Shown here piece by piece: positions 12,001-18,729 of a DNA stretch of 21,288 nt. The position numbers and the translations under genes are program-made. The notes beneath the pieces were generated by a model. That model was not told the origin of the DNA. It ran no database searches and saw nothing but the letters and a program-made list of their open reading frames with translations. The DNA comes from Hofstenia miamia (lineage: Eukaryota > Xenacoelomorpha > Acoela): the NCBI GenBank assembly GCA_004352715.1, contig SCFE01000040.1:656303-677590 (forward strand), read 5' to 3'. Position 1 is the first letter of the stretch; every line of letters begins with the position of its first letter.

Positions 12001-15000
12001 TTCCTATTGTTCTACTCTTTTGCAATTCTGTTCATAGATCATCAACCCTGAAGTAAGAGGTGCCTACTTCTATATTACGCGCAGAGCGCTTACAACAATT
12101 TGGCAGCAGTTGAACAATTATTGGAAGAAGTTTGATTCGTTGAAGAGGTGTCGACAGTAAAACATTTAATTAACTTTTTCGAAGTATTTTCAGAAGCAAC
12201 AACTTTTTGGAAGCAGCCAAATATACCACACTAAATCTCAATGTATTGTATCGTAAAGAAACCTATCCAATTCCTCAACATAATATAAATGATTGCGAAA
12301 TAATTGCTGAACTAAAGTAAAATATGCTTCAGAATTGGGAGCGTCGAATGTCTTCACTGCATCTACAATATTCTGCTGCTATATTAGATCCAACAAAGCG
12401 GAAACTTAAATTGCTATAAGAGTTTCCTAAGCACAAATCAGTCACAATATTTCAAAAAGAAGTTTCAGAAGAAATGTCCATTGACATTAACTTTTCAACA
12501 TCTAGTGGAAATTCGCCAGAAAATGAGACTTGTTTCTACATGCAGAAACTACCCGGCTTTTGCAAAAACACTCAATTAAAAAAATATAGCCTGCGAGCGC
12601 TTGAGGGTGAATGTGGACAATATCTTGCAGCAGCATTGACAAGGGATCAACAAGTTGAAGATACCCTTTCTTGGTAGAAGAAATGATGTTGTTAGTTATT
12701 TGGTGGCTGTCACAATAGGGATGCAGACTTGTCAGACTGGGTTAATATTGAAATATACATGTACTTAAAGATTATTTATCCCATAAATTCTCAGACTTAA
12801 GCCTACTGTTACAACGACAATTCTATGGATACAAATTCTAATTCGTTCATTGAATAACAAAAACAAAATAAACACACCAGCCGGATGCATTAAAAATGAA
12901 AATAAAGTAAGTATGTGAGTATAAATGGCAGTATCTATTAACAACCAATAAGAACATAGCTTTAGTGGCACCCTGCATTCCTTTTGTGCATAAACACAAA
13001 ATAGTCATCTGTCATCATTTAGACATCACTGGCAAGCAGTTTTACGTACTTTGAAGGCAAAAATTGTGACTCAAATGGCACAGGTACAATAAATTATGCA
13101 ATTACTCTTCGATTCAACGGAGTAGTGGACCATGCCTTGGCACATGCTCAGAGAGTAATTATCTCTTGCCGGGGTAAATAAGAAATATGTAAACAAAAGA
13201 TATCGTTTTACAATATGGAGGAAACAAAAACAGCGGATTCTTCTAAAATATCAACATTAGTTTTGCATTCACAATAAAATATTGTATTTAACAGAACGCG
13301 AATCGAACAAATGCAGCCGCGTTTATTTACCTTGCTATACATAAACATTTACACCCATTTAATATTTCATATTAGACTTAGAAGATTCTTGAGACTACTG
13401 AAGGTCTCGTCAACAAGGATATTAAAATTTTGGTTAGCAATTTGAAATTAAGTAAACTTTCATAGTTAAAAAATGCTGCAATAATTGTACTTATTTTTCG
13501 ATATAATTTCCAAATTGTAACAATTACATTTTATTTCATATCGGATATTCAAGATGTAAATAAATATTTTGAAATAGTAATTTAAACCAATTCCAACTAA
13601 TTTCACAAAAACATTATATGCAATAAAATAGACTAACACCAAAATAGTAATATAGAGTTGGGTGCATTTAATAAAATTGTAAATTTTGAGAAAAATGCAT
13701 TTATAATTTCGGGATAACGATTTATGCGTATGTACTAATATAATCGAATTATTTACTATATTTTTTCTACTGGATTTTCGAAATATAAGATCAGCCATTG
13801 TAAACTCAGTAATGAATTCTCAGTTAACTATAATGAATTACTTTGTTTCAAAGTTTGAAAAAAATCGGACTTTCGAAAACACCCATATTGCAGTTATTTT
13901 AATGCTATATTTTTCAAATATTACTTTTTTAACACCCCTTGTGACATTTTCATTACAACAATTTCTAAAGATTTGAATTGGCAAAATAATAATAAATACT
14001 TTACTAAAATATTGTAGAAAAAAAATTACTAAAGTTCTTTGCCAAAAATAGTGTCTAATATGCAATTTGATATATCATGTTAGTTTTTTAAAAATCAATA
14101 TTTTGAAATAATATATATATATGAAGCATTCTTAAACCCACTCATTTTCTGTTAAGTAAGCTGTTTTTAAACATGTTGTCTCGATAGTTGGCATCTCGGG
14201 TATGTGATAGATTGGAATGCATTTCAACGTGCCTAATTGAAACGTTAAATGCATCGTGAAACCAACTTATTTCAACAACTATGCAGTGAGGAATGAATCA
14301 AAATACTCGGTGCGAGCTGTTCTACGGAGGAATTTGTGTCATTATCCCCTTTGAAATAGAACATTGTTTTATTTCATAGTTTGTCCCCGAGCACACAATT
14401 ATCTTGAGCGGGAACAGATGTTACACTGAGTGCATTTAACTTAAGTATTTTGCTCTAGGGCAAAAGCCCATTGTGTGACATCCGCTTTACTGTAAAATTC
14501 ATGGCAGATGTTTTACTGTAGGTTCAACTTTCCACCGTTCTTGGCTCAATTGAATTATATTGACGACAATGCTCACCATTGCCATTTGAGAAAATCCACA
14601 GCGATCTCCAGGAGTCGAATTAGATGATTGCCCATTTCTTTTCCACTTCTGTGGACCCCTCTGCATTAGAACACTTAATTAGTCGACTGATGGTGAACGT
14701 GGAGGAATTCACAAACCTGGATATTGCCTTGGCTCCGAAGCCTTCGAACTGCCTGGTGATGATGAGTTTACTAAATTCTTCAGATGTGTATTTGGGCATT
14801 TTCAGAGTTAGTGATATAGGAAATATGTATTCTGTAACAAGATACTCGTATAAACTACAAATTTTCGCATCTTCATGGAGCTATGGAGATCTCTGTTAAA
14901 CCTTAAATGTTTTCCATTGTAATGGGCCTTATTTGTAGAACGCCTTGTAAATTCCTGAGAATAAGACTACTGAAAATTCACATCTGCAAAATATAAGGAA

Positions 15001-17014
15001 ATAGATCTTCATGGAAGAAATGAACAGACCAGGCTCTATAATGATTCTACTAAGTTTGCTAAAGCAAAACAATGAAAAATGTGAACACAAAAAAACTAAC
15101 AGAATGATCCTATGCAAAAAATATGTGCAACACTATCTTTTATTGAAAAAATATTTTGCACAAGATATAGTCACAAACACCAACGTTCAGCAATTTTAGA
15201 TAGTAAAGGTTCATAATATTGTTTACTTACCCATTATGCATGCTACAGTTAAAGAAAATATCTGATAGAGTTTTTGATTTATGGAGTGAAGTAAGAAATG
15301 CTTACTCTATCAGACAGCGTTCTGACTCGTTCACGTTCACTCTCTAGTAGATCTCTCGCCTGCTTCAGTTCCCATTCCAAATGCTGCTCATTGGTCTTCA
15401 AACGAGTGAGCTCTTGGTTATTAACTGTAAAACGATTTTCACTTGTCTGTCGCAGACTTCGCTCCTAAAAATTTGCCACAAATAATAAAATTTCTTAGAA
15501 AAGCATAAATTATAAACCACTGAAAATCAAATAATTGATTTGGTTTTAAAATGAACAAATACTATTTGTACAACCTTTTCAAGCATGCGTTCAATCTCTT
15601 CCACACGATTGGTAAGTTTTGCATTTTCACGTGCAAGTCCCGTTGTATCATCTTGCAACTAAAGATATCAGCTCATATTTATTATCAAAGCCGATTACCT
15701 TAGTCTTAAAGTAGCGATCTTGATCACCTTTTACTTCAGCTTCTTTTAGTTGTTGACGTAGAACACGAATCTCATCCTAAATGAGCGCCTGCACAATCAT
15801 TTTAAAAAAACTCTCAATTTCAACGATGAATATAACACCATCGCTACGATAACCAGGAGTAGTATTAGTTGATAATAAAAAAGTTGATCAATAGGCTAAA
15901 TCATACTTTCAATTTCGACAACAACATAACTTTAGACAACGGAGCATTATATTCATTAACATCTTTATATATCGAATTTAGAATTTTTACTAGGCATTGA
16001 TTCTATTTTGTAAAATACGAATGAACAGTTAAAATGTTTTTTTTTAAATTACGTATATTGTTTTCGATCAGCATTGCACTTAAAAGCAACATTTGAGAAC
16101 GCTCATTGAGAAACCATTTATAAGCACTTCCTCAAGACGTGATCACTGAAAGTCAATAGGACCATGAGAAGCTATTACGTAAAAATAATTGCAAATTGGT
16201 ATAAATAATTTACATAGTTTATGACAAATCTGCTTAAACATCGTACCCGCAAATCCCTTGTGAGTTCTTCTTGAAGTTTCTGAGTGTTGCTGTAGTACTC
16301 TTGTTCGAGATTGCGTAGTTCTCCTTGAGCTTTAGTTGCATCATTGCGATTGTCATTCGCAACCAACTGTAAAGCTTTGATTTCATCGTTTTTACGAATA
16401 AGCTAAACAATACGTTGTCAACGTTACCAATGAAACAGCAACTAAGCAAGTTTAAAACTACATCCCAAGCCACTAAAGAGTTATAAGTAAGCTCAATATA
16501 GTCAAAAACGTTAAAAAACAATACGTAGTAGTTCAATTGGTAAATATTTCATTTATTTGTAAAAATGAACATTTCATTAATAATCTGGACACTTTGATAT
16601 CTCTTCGGCAGCATGGAATTAAAGAATACCTTGATGTCACTTTGAGTTAGCCTTGCCCTTTAAAGTGCTCAATCTTAAGCACTGAATTATCTTGTTCAGT
16701 TGCAAAACCTTAAAAATGTCTTGCGTTATGCAAATGTGATATATGACATAGTAGTACATAGTTGCTTGGACTTAAAAATTTAGTCAAATGAAGCCAAATG
16801 AATTAAAAAATAAAATAAAAATAATGTACTTCATGATCTAAATGGAAGATTTTAGCATCTTGTTGGGAAATGGTTGCCAGATTCTTTTCTAAATGATCCT
16901 TCAACTTTAAAAGTTCAAGTTCCTTAGATTCATTTTCGCGTTGAATACACTCTATTCGATGTCTGAGATCAATGCTTTCATCAACCAATCGCTTCTTTTC
17001 TGACCCAAATGATC
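2799..17014 (-). CDS. Coiled-coil protein gene, 3' portion in seven exons (5' end missing)
   Basis: Seven minus-strand segments, each bounded by an acceptor AG and donor GT, join without frameshift: 17014-16830, 16402-16247, 15776-15699, 15658-15575, 15464-15306, 3780-3613, 3014-2799. Together they give about 347 codons ending in TAG. The product is rich in Glu, Lys, Leu, Gln and Arg with heptad-like spacing throughout, and no membrane segment or signal peptide is visible. It reads as a long rod-like coiled coil of the kind used in centrosomal, ciliary, Golgi or cytoskeletal scaffolds; I could not assign a family. The last ~30 residues leave the coiled-coil pattern (RWDDLGKVAENMKDLSQSM, then a Ser/Tyr-rich tail). 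The first visible exon starts with two bases of a split codon, so at least one upstream exon exists. Codons are intact across all exons, which argues for a live gene. Confidence 0.8.
3015..3612 (-). other. Intron of the coiled-coil gene (598 nt)
   Basis: Starts GTAAGT and ends ATTTAG on the minus strand. Apart from the AT microsatellite near its middle nothing is recognised. The plus-strand frame at 3441-3671 crosses the exon boundary antisense and is not treated as a gene. Confidence 0.6.
3212..3233. repeat. (TA)n microsatellite
   Basis: About 11 TA dinucleotides within the 598-nt intron. Confidence 0.9.
3613..3780 (-). CDS. Coiled-coil gene, exon after the giant intron
   Basis: 168 nt, 56 codons, phase 0 at both ends. 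The acceptor is GTTTTTTAG and the donor GTAAGT is a good match to the consensus. It encodes a helix beginning VTERESELNVSKLNAM, which continues the register from the exon at 15306. A small exon inside the 11.5 kb intron cannot be excluded, but none is required by frame. Confidence 0.75.
3781..4378 (-). other. 3' part of the giant intron, no feature seen
   Basis: AT-rich intron between the acceptor of the exon at 3613-3780 and the left target-site candidate of the LINE. No coding or repeat structure was recognised. Confidence 0.55.
4379..4387. repeat. Candidate LINE target-site duplication, left copy
   Basis: ATAAGATTA directly abuts the 3' tail of the LINE and matches 8305-8313. A nine-base AT-rich match could arise by chance. 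Confidence 0.4.
4388..4420 (-). terminator. LINE poly(A) signal and trinucleotide tail
   Basis: AATAAA lies at 4420-4415 (minus strand), followed by GTCATTGATTATTATTGTTA and a few more bases to the inferred end. The AATAAAG-then-(ATT)n layout is also seen in the LINE 3' ends at the right edge of the window. Confidence 0.6.
4464..7307 (-). CDS. LINE ORF2: endonuclease and reverse transcriptase
   Basis: A 947-codon frame, open upstream to 7352. It encodes the enzyme that nicks target DNA and copies the element's RNA there (target-primed reverse transcription). Residues ~1-230 are an apurinic-type endonuclease with TETWL (33-37), GGV (65-67), YNPP (110), GDFN (155-158) and SDH (224-226) all present. 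The RT spans ~470-720: YRP, QHGN..GRS, FLDISKAFD (571-579), PQGS (631-634), YVDD (660-663). A C-terminal region with CDCPRCRKT at the very end follows. Position 7307 is a GTG, not a convincing start; no ATG occurs in frame before the endonuclease core. ORF1 ends in the same frame 16 codons upstream, so translation may depend on readthrough. Two RT oddities: YVDD instead of the usual YADD, and FAV after PQGSV where LGP is common. Confidence 0.93.
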   Translation of the reverse strand: MLLANAHSLVSLNRRLSFYNFFLQSPVDFIFITETWLDPAIADSVVFPNSTLKVLSRMDRSSGRHGGVLIASRLPNLDIRPISFDSLSFDFCCGCAVVLSDHIVSLLCVYNPPSKSAFRIPIADLSSMFESFHDQSTYLSRHLGFSIRPHFLVCGDFNLPNVCWNAFDSTDTYESAVLEVFACYSLEQLVFSPTSSSSLLDLVLCSHPDYIFDISVIPVPAKLSDHSFVSFNLFVNSTSPSANPAVPQYARFNSDFLSLNAALSSSLPVFSDSFSVDDWFTFFHQVISSYVPRRRKKRASLPFYFSSLTVHSLNKLESYKRHSGTTATPKLASLTEDVLNFMELDKVSFLSSFSSGSLQDSYSFLRSLHSKPELPNLRWNLRSAHSDLEKADLFNAYFASNFSVPVSMCPGPPAASPLIRLCDMVFSAHDISLMLKSCKLSGPCYPDGVPSFVIHETSSTLSIHLKHLYSFICSTKRYPACWKTSWISPLLKSNQLPSSQVTSYRPLAILSRLSIIFERLVFRYVFPKIRHLISSSQHGNLPGRSTITNLPTLIENCYFHSDSNDPGCIIFLDISKAFDRLPHSILLDKLRLFGFDVDFIELFQSYLTNRHQCVKINSSISSPVPVTIGAPQGSVFAVLFFLVAINDLPHSVLNSSCLLYVDDTAIFDFGWSFASNIFSDLEHLSTWSSVNHLDFSTTKTCGISFSVAPPSDLPLPVNFAPHHTHLGVQLAANLNWTGHVSLRLRKANSSLFALFRNVPFNTSSAVKLSLFKSIPRAILLYASPCWWPSRALFHSMERFQKRAFKWISSLDYKDALLKFSTLPLSLYFHACDLLLFNRLLTRKLDLDPFDFIKFSNSCCTRSDDVVTFSIRRTKKHRTLHSFFNRACTAANYILTRNPPTPIDFFSPPPSFKKSLMAFLFAEPFSNFAYFSICSYFISCDCPRCRKT
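7350..7355 (-). promoter_or_regulatory. UGA CUA context at the ORF1/ORF2 junction: candidate readthrough site
   Basis: The ORF1 stop TGA occupies 7355-7353 and is followed directly by CTA. ORF2 lies in the same frame, 48 bases (16 codons) after the stop codon begins. UGA followed by CUA is the best-known leaky stop context in animals. No ATG starts ORF2 in frame nearby. Readthrough is inferred; a point mutation of a sense codon (TGG or CGA) in a fused ORF is the main alternative. Confidence 0.45.
7353..8090 (-). CDS. LINE ORF1: RRM-like nucleic-acid-binding protein
   Basis: A 245-residue frame from ATG to TGA. ORF1 proteins of this class bind element RNA and act as chaperones. Residues ~1-75 are a helical Ser/Leu-rich start (DLKNLSDAQFASAVGGLKK). 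Residues ~90-150 are Pro/Ser-rich and probably disordered. Residues ~150-225 look like an RRM-type fold (HIYVGRF near 151, then VSFHVVCD and RYYRLSDEERKSF). The tail is strongly basic (RPRRRNPPRRD). No CCHC zinc knuckle is visible. The stop is UGA followed by CUA, and the frame continues without interruption into ORF2. The first ATG at 8090 is taken as start. Function is by class and position; the RRM call is from pattern, not a profile search. Confidence 0.82.
   Translation of the reverse strand: MPPISLSDLKNLSDAQFASAVGGLKKDAIISLLRQAVSALSTSTPSTNDGPGVISSLSDSLTKLSSDVSSLQSQMFSYSAAASRSVSSLPNNPAPSFTPVLAPPSALPHPPKQSIPSSTNRNRPRPVFGSSASCRLPAVPISSLPPPPRKAHIYVGRFAASVSTSDVADHLRSSSLQFDDVISIPPRPDSPFVSFHVVCDQVSHRALMNPDVWSEGVLIRYYRLSDEERKSFGLRPRRRNPPRRD
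8091..8304 (-). other. Probable LINE 5' UTR
   Basis: About 215 bp between the ORF1 ATG and the candidate target-site duplication. It includes a C-rich patch (ACCCCGCCCCTTTT near 8214-8227 on the plus strand) unlike the surrounding intron. Any internal promoter is unproven. Confidence 0.45.
8305..8313. repeat. Candidate LINE target-site duplication, right copy
   Basis: ATAAGATTA matches 4379-4387 and lies about 215 bp upstream of the ORF1 start, a plausible 5' UTR length. Confidence 0.4.
8314..9072. other. Intronic AT-rich stretch with one GC-rich patch
   Basis: No coding region was recognised. A GC-rich patch at about 8805-8840 (CACGCCGACGGCCGCGTGAT) and a small inverted repeat around CTATCTACTAGGTAGAG (8789-8806) stand out from the AT-rich background. 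They may mark the left end of the hAT element that follows, but no matching right terminus was identified. Confidence 0.4.
9073..9612 (+). pseudogene. hAT transposase pseudogene, N-terminal half (BED-type zinc finger)
   Basis: The frame at 9073-9600 has no ATG of its own (position 9073 is GTG). It contains FNYFGFLISDGKK, then HYC and, further on, LRSHHIEKH, the layout of a BED-type zinc finger at the N terminus of hAT transposases. The second metal-binding Cys seems lost. After about 9504 the match moves to another frame: WFSKDLLQLHTIEKTGFIDY is the region hAT proteins carry after the BED finger, so there is at least one frameshift. The similarity ends near 9612, where a minus-strand RT/RNase H element starts. 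The continuation is found at 11594-12745. Family membership is from motif pattern only. Confidence 0.65.
9673..10110 (-). pseudogene. RNase H domain of the RT element
   Basis: A 145-codon frame. IIYCDASMDYCG (near 10035-10000) fits the first catalytic Asp strand; a Glu in YQKERIM fits the helix position; IIYTDSQPLW (near 9865-9835) fits the third acidic position; and WITNSADTII fits the usual end of retroelement RNase H. The domain degrades the RNA strand of the RNA-DNA hybrid. It follows the RT remnants directly in the same orientation. The start at 10110 is not meaningful, as the domain was part of a larger polyprotein. Confidence 0.6.
10126..10830 (-). pseudogene. Reverse transcriptase remnant of the RT element
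   Basis: Pieces in several frames line up in RT order. AIQIDLKSAFGHINL (about 10668-10624) matches motif A. AHIDNL (about 10465-10448) sits at the catalytic xxDD position with the second Asp replaced by Asn. FEALGFVINLEKSSVELT (about 10350-10300) and LGYIAHTSPLVGPWG (about 10190-10160) match the palm-thumb-connection region. Stop codons and frameshifts interrupt it, so it is inactive. Confidence 0.6.
10835..11356 (-). pseudogene. Upstream polyprotein remnant of the RT element
   Basis: Two open stretches (11356-11081 and 11059-10835) are in the same frame and separated by one TAG at 11083-11081. The first is acidic and Gln-rich (FHIEQDTEMQQADLENYND). The second contains FPEIELNWKQFFDKL and leads to the RT. 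No zinc knuckle or protease motif (DTG/DSG) was identified, so a gag or linker role is inferred from position only. Confidence 0.4.
11594..12745 (+). pseudogene. hAT transposase pseudogene, catalytic and C-terminal half
   Basis: Ordered hAT-like blocks in different plus-strand frames. SIDCWKD and then YDFVDNNFELQSFIL (about 11615-11700) resemble the TTD-W and H-F-I-D blocks around the first catalytic Asp. EEYGTKDKLKI (near 11790) resembles the segment before the second. FFEVFSEATTFWK (near 12175-12215) and ERRMSSLHLQYSAAILDPTK (near 12335-12400) match the region ahead of the dimerisation domain. LEGECGQYLAAAL, EDTLSW and SYLVAV (12600-12710) match the hAT C-terminal dimerisation block, with TAG where a second Trp is usual. 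Many stops and shifts: dead copy. It continues the N-terminal half at 9073-9612 in the same orientation. Confidence 0.65.
12746..14623. other. AT-rich intronic sequence, no gene seen
   Basis: The minus-strand frames at 12765-12971, 13466-13798 and 13838-14065 are Ile/Phe/Tyr/Asn-rich translations of AT-rich DNA, without motifs. A hairpin is described separately at 13100-13160. The part near 14150-14560 is less AT-rich and may belong to an unrecognised repeat. Confidence 0.5.
13100..13160. repeat. Inverted repeat / hairpin
   Basis: AATTACTCT (13100-13108) pairs with AGAGTAATT (13152-13160), and the loop contains the smaller palindrome TGCCTTGGCA. It could be a terminal structure of a small transposon or a chance hairpin. 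Confidence 0.35.
14624..14899 (+). CDS. Unrecognised ORF, possible exon or repeat fragment
   Basis: 91 codons from an ATG that directly follows an in-frame TAG. The first ~65 residues have balanced, protein-like composition (LMVNVEEFTNLDIALAPKPS, then LVMMSLLNSSDVYLGIFR) and use CTG/GTG/GAC codons rarer in the AT-rich surroundings. The last ~25 residues look like read-through into noncoding DNA after a possible donor (AGA|GTTAGT, near 14808). I do not recognise a family. It could be an exon of a nested plus-strand gene or part of a transposon ORF. It lies antisense inside the giant intron. Confidence 0.25.
   Translation: MIAHFFSTSVDPSALEHLISRLMVNVEEFTNLDIALAPKPSNCLVMMSLLNSSDVYLGIFRVSDIGNMYSVTRYSYKLQIFASSWSYGDLC
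14900..15305 (-). other. 5' part of the giant intron
   Basis: AT-rich sequence next to the donor at 15305. Short frames on both strands (14929-15117, 15011-15199) lack motifs and overlap each other. Confidence 0.5.
15306..15464 (-). CDS. Coiled-coil gene, exon before the giant intron
   Basis: 159 nt, 53 codons, phase 0 at both ends. Acceptor TTTTTAG, donor GTAAGC. Encodes a highly charged coiled coil (for example LKQARDLLESERERVRTL). The donor opens an intron of about 11.5 kb that carries the LINE, the hAT copy and the RT/RNase H element. Confidence 0.75.
15575..15658 (-). CDS. Coiled-coil gene, internal exon
   Basis: 84 nt, 28 codons, phase 0 at both ends. Acceptor ATCTTTAG, donor GTTGTA. 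Encodes a helix with ARENAKLTNRVEEIERMLEK at its end. A 110-nt intron follows. Confidence 0.75.
15659..15698 (-). other. 40-nt mini-intron
   Basis: Starts GTAATC and ends TCTTTAG on the minus strand. Its length is not a multiple of three, and reading through it would disrupt the frame, while removing it keeps the coiled coil open. At 40 nt it is near the lower size limit for spliceosomal introns in animals. Confidence 0.7.
15699..15776 (-). CDS. Coiled-coil gene, short internal exon
   Basis: 78 nt, 26 codons, phase 0 at both ends, between a CATTTAG acceptor and a GTAATC donor. It encodes DEIRVLRQQLKEAEVKGDQD and six further residues. Only 40 nt of intron separate it from the next exon. Confidence 0.75.
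15777..16246 (-). other. Intron of the coiled-coil gene (470 nt)
   Basis: It begins with GTACGA and ends with ATTTAG on the minus strand. It is AT-rich and no feature was recognised inside it. Confidence 0.65.
16247..16402 (-). CDS. Coiled-coil gene, internal exon
   Basis: Acceptor TTGTTTAG before 16402 and donor GTACGA after 16247. The exon has 156 nt, 52 codons, and phase 0 at both ends. It encodes a charged helix including AQGELRNLEQEYYSNTQKL. The upstream intron is 427 nt. Confidence 0.75.
16403..16829 (-). other. Intron of the coiled-coil gene (427 nt)
   Basis: Begins GTACAT and ends TTGTTTAG on the minus strand. No feature was recognised; the minus-strand frame at 16234-16536 reads across the splice site in another frame. 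Confidence 0.6.
16830..17014 (-). CDS. Coiled-coil gene, first visible exon
   Basis: The acceptor TATTTCAG lies just before 17014 and the donor GTACAT just after 16830. The exon is 185 nt: two bases of a split codon, then 61 codons. It encodes a Glu/Lys/Leu-rich helix (for example LRHRIECIQRENESKELELL). It is the only visible exon whose 5' junction is not phase 0. The next upstream exon was not located. Confidence 0.75.
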
Positions 17015-17220
17015 CTGAAATAGAATGAAGTTAAGAGCACACCCTTGTATATTGGAGGGCGACCAACTCATTCAAAAATTCTCCTAATATTTACTTTAAT
17101 ATAAGATATAATTCGCTGGTTTTTGGACATCTTAGTATGATGAGGACATATCTGACAACAATTTTATATGGATAGGTAGAGAATTGAACCACGACGACTT
17201 GGTGATTGATACAAATTTGA

Positions 17221-17523
17221 CTCAAGTTTATTCTTCGATTAGCTGCAAAATGTAGAGGAAATACAGGCAACTTAGCGTTAATTCTTGCATCAAAATATCG
17301 AATAGCTGCAGCTGCAGTAGGAAAGAAGTTATCGTTAAGAATTACTACAAGAGGGAAGAAAACTTTGCTTGGTCAAAATTTATTAAGGATTAATGGAATC
17401 CTCAACAACCCAGATACCAATGAAGCAACAAATGAACTTGGAATAATTATGCTTGAAGAAGTTTTTCTTTCAATAGCTTTTTATTGTTCATCTATACAAA
17501 TACAAGTAAATGAACAAAACTAA
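17221..17523 (+). other. Unrecognised 100-codon open frame without an early start
   Basis: Open between a TGA at 17218 and a TAA at 17521 with no ATG until about codon 76. The composition is protein-like: GNTGNLALILASKYRIAAAA, then KKLSLRITTRGKKTLLGQNL. Its lack of a start and unusual openness suggest an exon or a transposon fragment. A possible acceptor (TTCTTCGATTAG) lies near 17242. No family recognised. It is on the strand opposite the coiled-coil gene, upstream of its first visible exon. Confidence 0.25.
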
Positions 17524-18023
17524 TTTACAAAAATAAGTAAGTATGGATGAAACCACTTCTAAAAATGAAGCTAAGAGAAATACAAACTAAGAAATTTATA
17601 AAGCCCTAGAACAAATAATAAAGCTTTCTTTTATCAATATTTTACCCAAGATAAATAAAAAGAAATGAAGCATAAATGTTTTTATCCAGATAAAAGAAAT
17701 AAAGATATATAGCAAATTGCAGTAGATATGTTGGTGGTTTTGAAAAAATAATTTAGTAAAAATTGAAAAATAGATCTTTCTATGGTGGTATTTTACCAAT
17801 TTTAACAATTAATGGAAAATTCCTTAGATTTTATATCAATACATATTGACAAAATCATTAAAGTATTTCCAGAATGTTAGAGAAGAGTAAATATTTCACA
17901 ATAGTTTAAAATTATTCTCTACAAATATAAATGACAAATACAATTTCCATCAGGTTGTTTGACCGGTTCCCCATAACATGTACATAATAACAATTACACA
18001 TCAAAAAGCTGGCTGCACACAAA
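17524..18023. other. AT-rich stretch, no feature seen
   Basis: Short minus-strand frames at 17596-17808 and 17912-18106 are AT-driven translations without motifs. Confidence 0.5.
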
Positions 18024-18236
18024 TTGGTTATAGATTTGAACGTAGTAGTTAATTGCCTCTTAACTTTACAAAATATAAATCTCCAAACAATAGATGAAAA
18101 CAACATTGACGGAATTCATGCATTGTTTATCAACTTTTCAAAAGCCTTTGATCTTGTACGTAAAGAAATCACTATAAGACACTTAACATCATTTACTAAA
18201 AGTGTACTTAAACAACATTGGGAAAATAATTTTTGA
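18024..18236 (+). pseudogene. LINE reverse transcriptase fragment (motif A block)
   Basis: A 70-codon open piece containing IDGIHALFINFSKAFDLV, which matches RT motif A (canonical form F-x-D-F-S-K-A-F-D). The first Asp of the motif is Asn here, so it would be inactive. No endonuclease or PQGS/YADD motifs adjoin it. The same block is missing from the decayed LINE 0.5 kb downstream on the same strand, so it could be a displaced part of that copy or a remnant of a separate insertion. Confidence 0.6.
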
Positions 18237-18729
18237 ATGAACGTAAACAAAATGTGGCAAAGAAATGCAACGAAGTATGAAACAGTTAAAATACGGTGTT
18301 CACAAAATACAGGAGAGGGACCTAATATGTATGCGATAATTTAGATTTATCAACAGCGCATGATTAAATATACAAAATGCGTAAAATGAATCCAACAAAT
18401 GAAGAGTAAAACATTTTAAAAAATGTTAAGAAGTACAATAAAATATATAAAACGTTTAAACAATATGAGAAAAACATCAATAGTTTAAAATAATTAACAA
18501 AACGCATAGCCCGCGGATAGCAAGGGGTGAATATCTTAGCACGGCAAATGATAAAACGAAAAATGCTGTAAAGACAATCATTATTAAATATAAATATAAA
18601 TTATAATTTTTAGATAAAATATTGTCACTAGAAAAATGTGTATTTATGTAGAATACAAACACCCTATGTATTACTGAAACATTGTATACTGTAGAAAACA
18701 GGGGTAACTTAAATCTTAAGATAACATTC
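18237..18729. other. AT-rich stretch, no feature seen
   Basis: Lies between the RT fragment and the endonuclease remnant of the next LINE. The minus-strand frame at 18477-18662 is a hydrophobic AT-driven translation. Confidence 0.5.

Noticed and set aside
12765-14065. Minus-strand frames that look like membrane proteins
   Set aside because: The Ile/Phe/Tyr-rich composition is what AT-rich noncoding DNA gives; there is no motif or conserved block.
16175-16536. Minus-strand frames overlapping the exon at 16247-16402
   Set aside because: They read through splice junctions; only the exon part belongs to the coiled-coil protein.
17044-17085. Possible extra exon (LNELVALQYTR) upstream of the first visible exon
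   Set aside because: It would need an intron of about 30 nt, and its end phase does not fit the split codon at 17014.
17165-17200. tRNA-like B box (GGTTCAATTC on the minus strand)
   Set aside because: No A box and no cloverleaf arms could be drawn around it.
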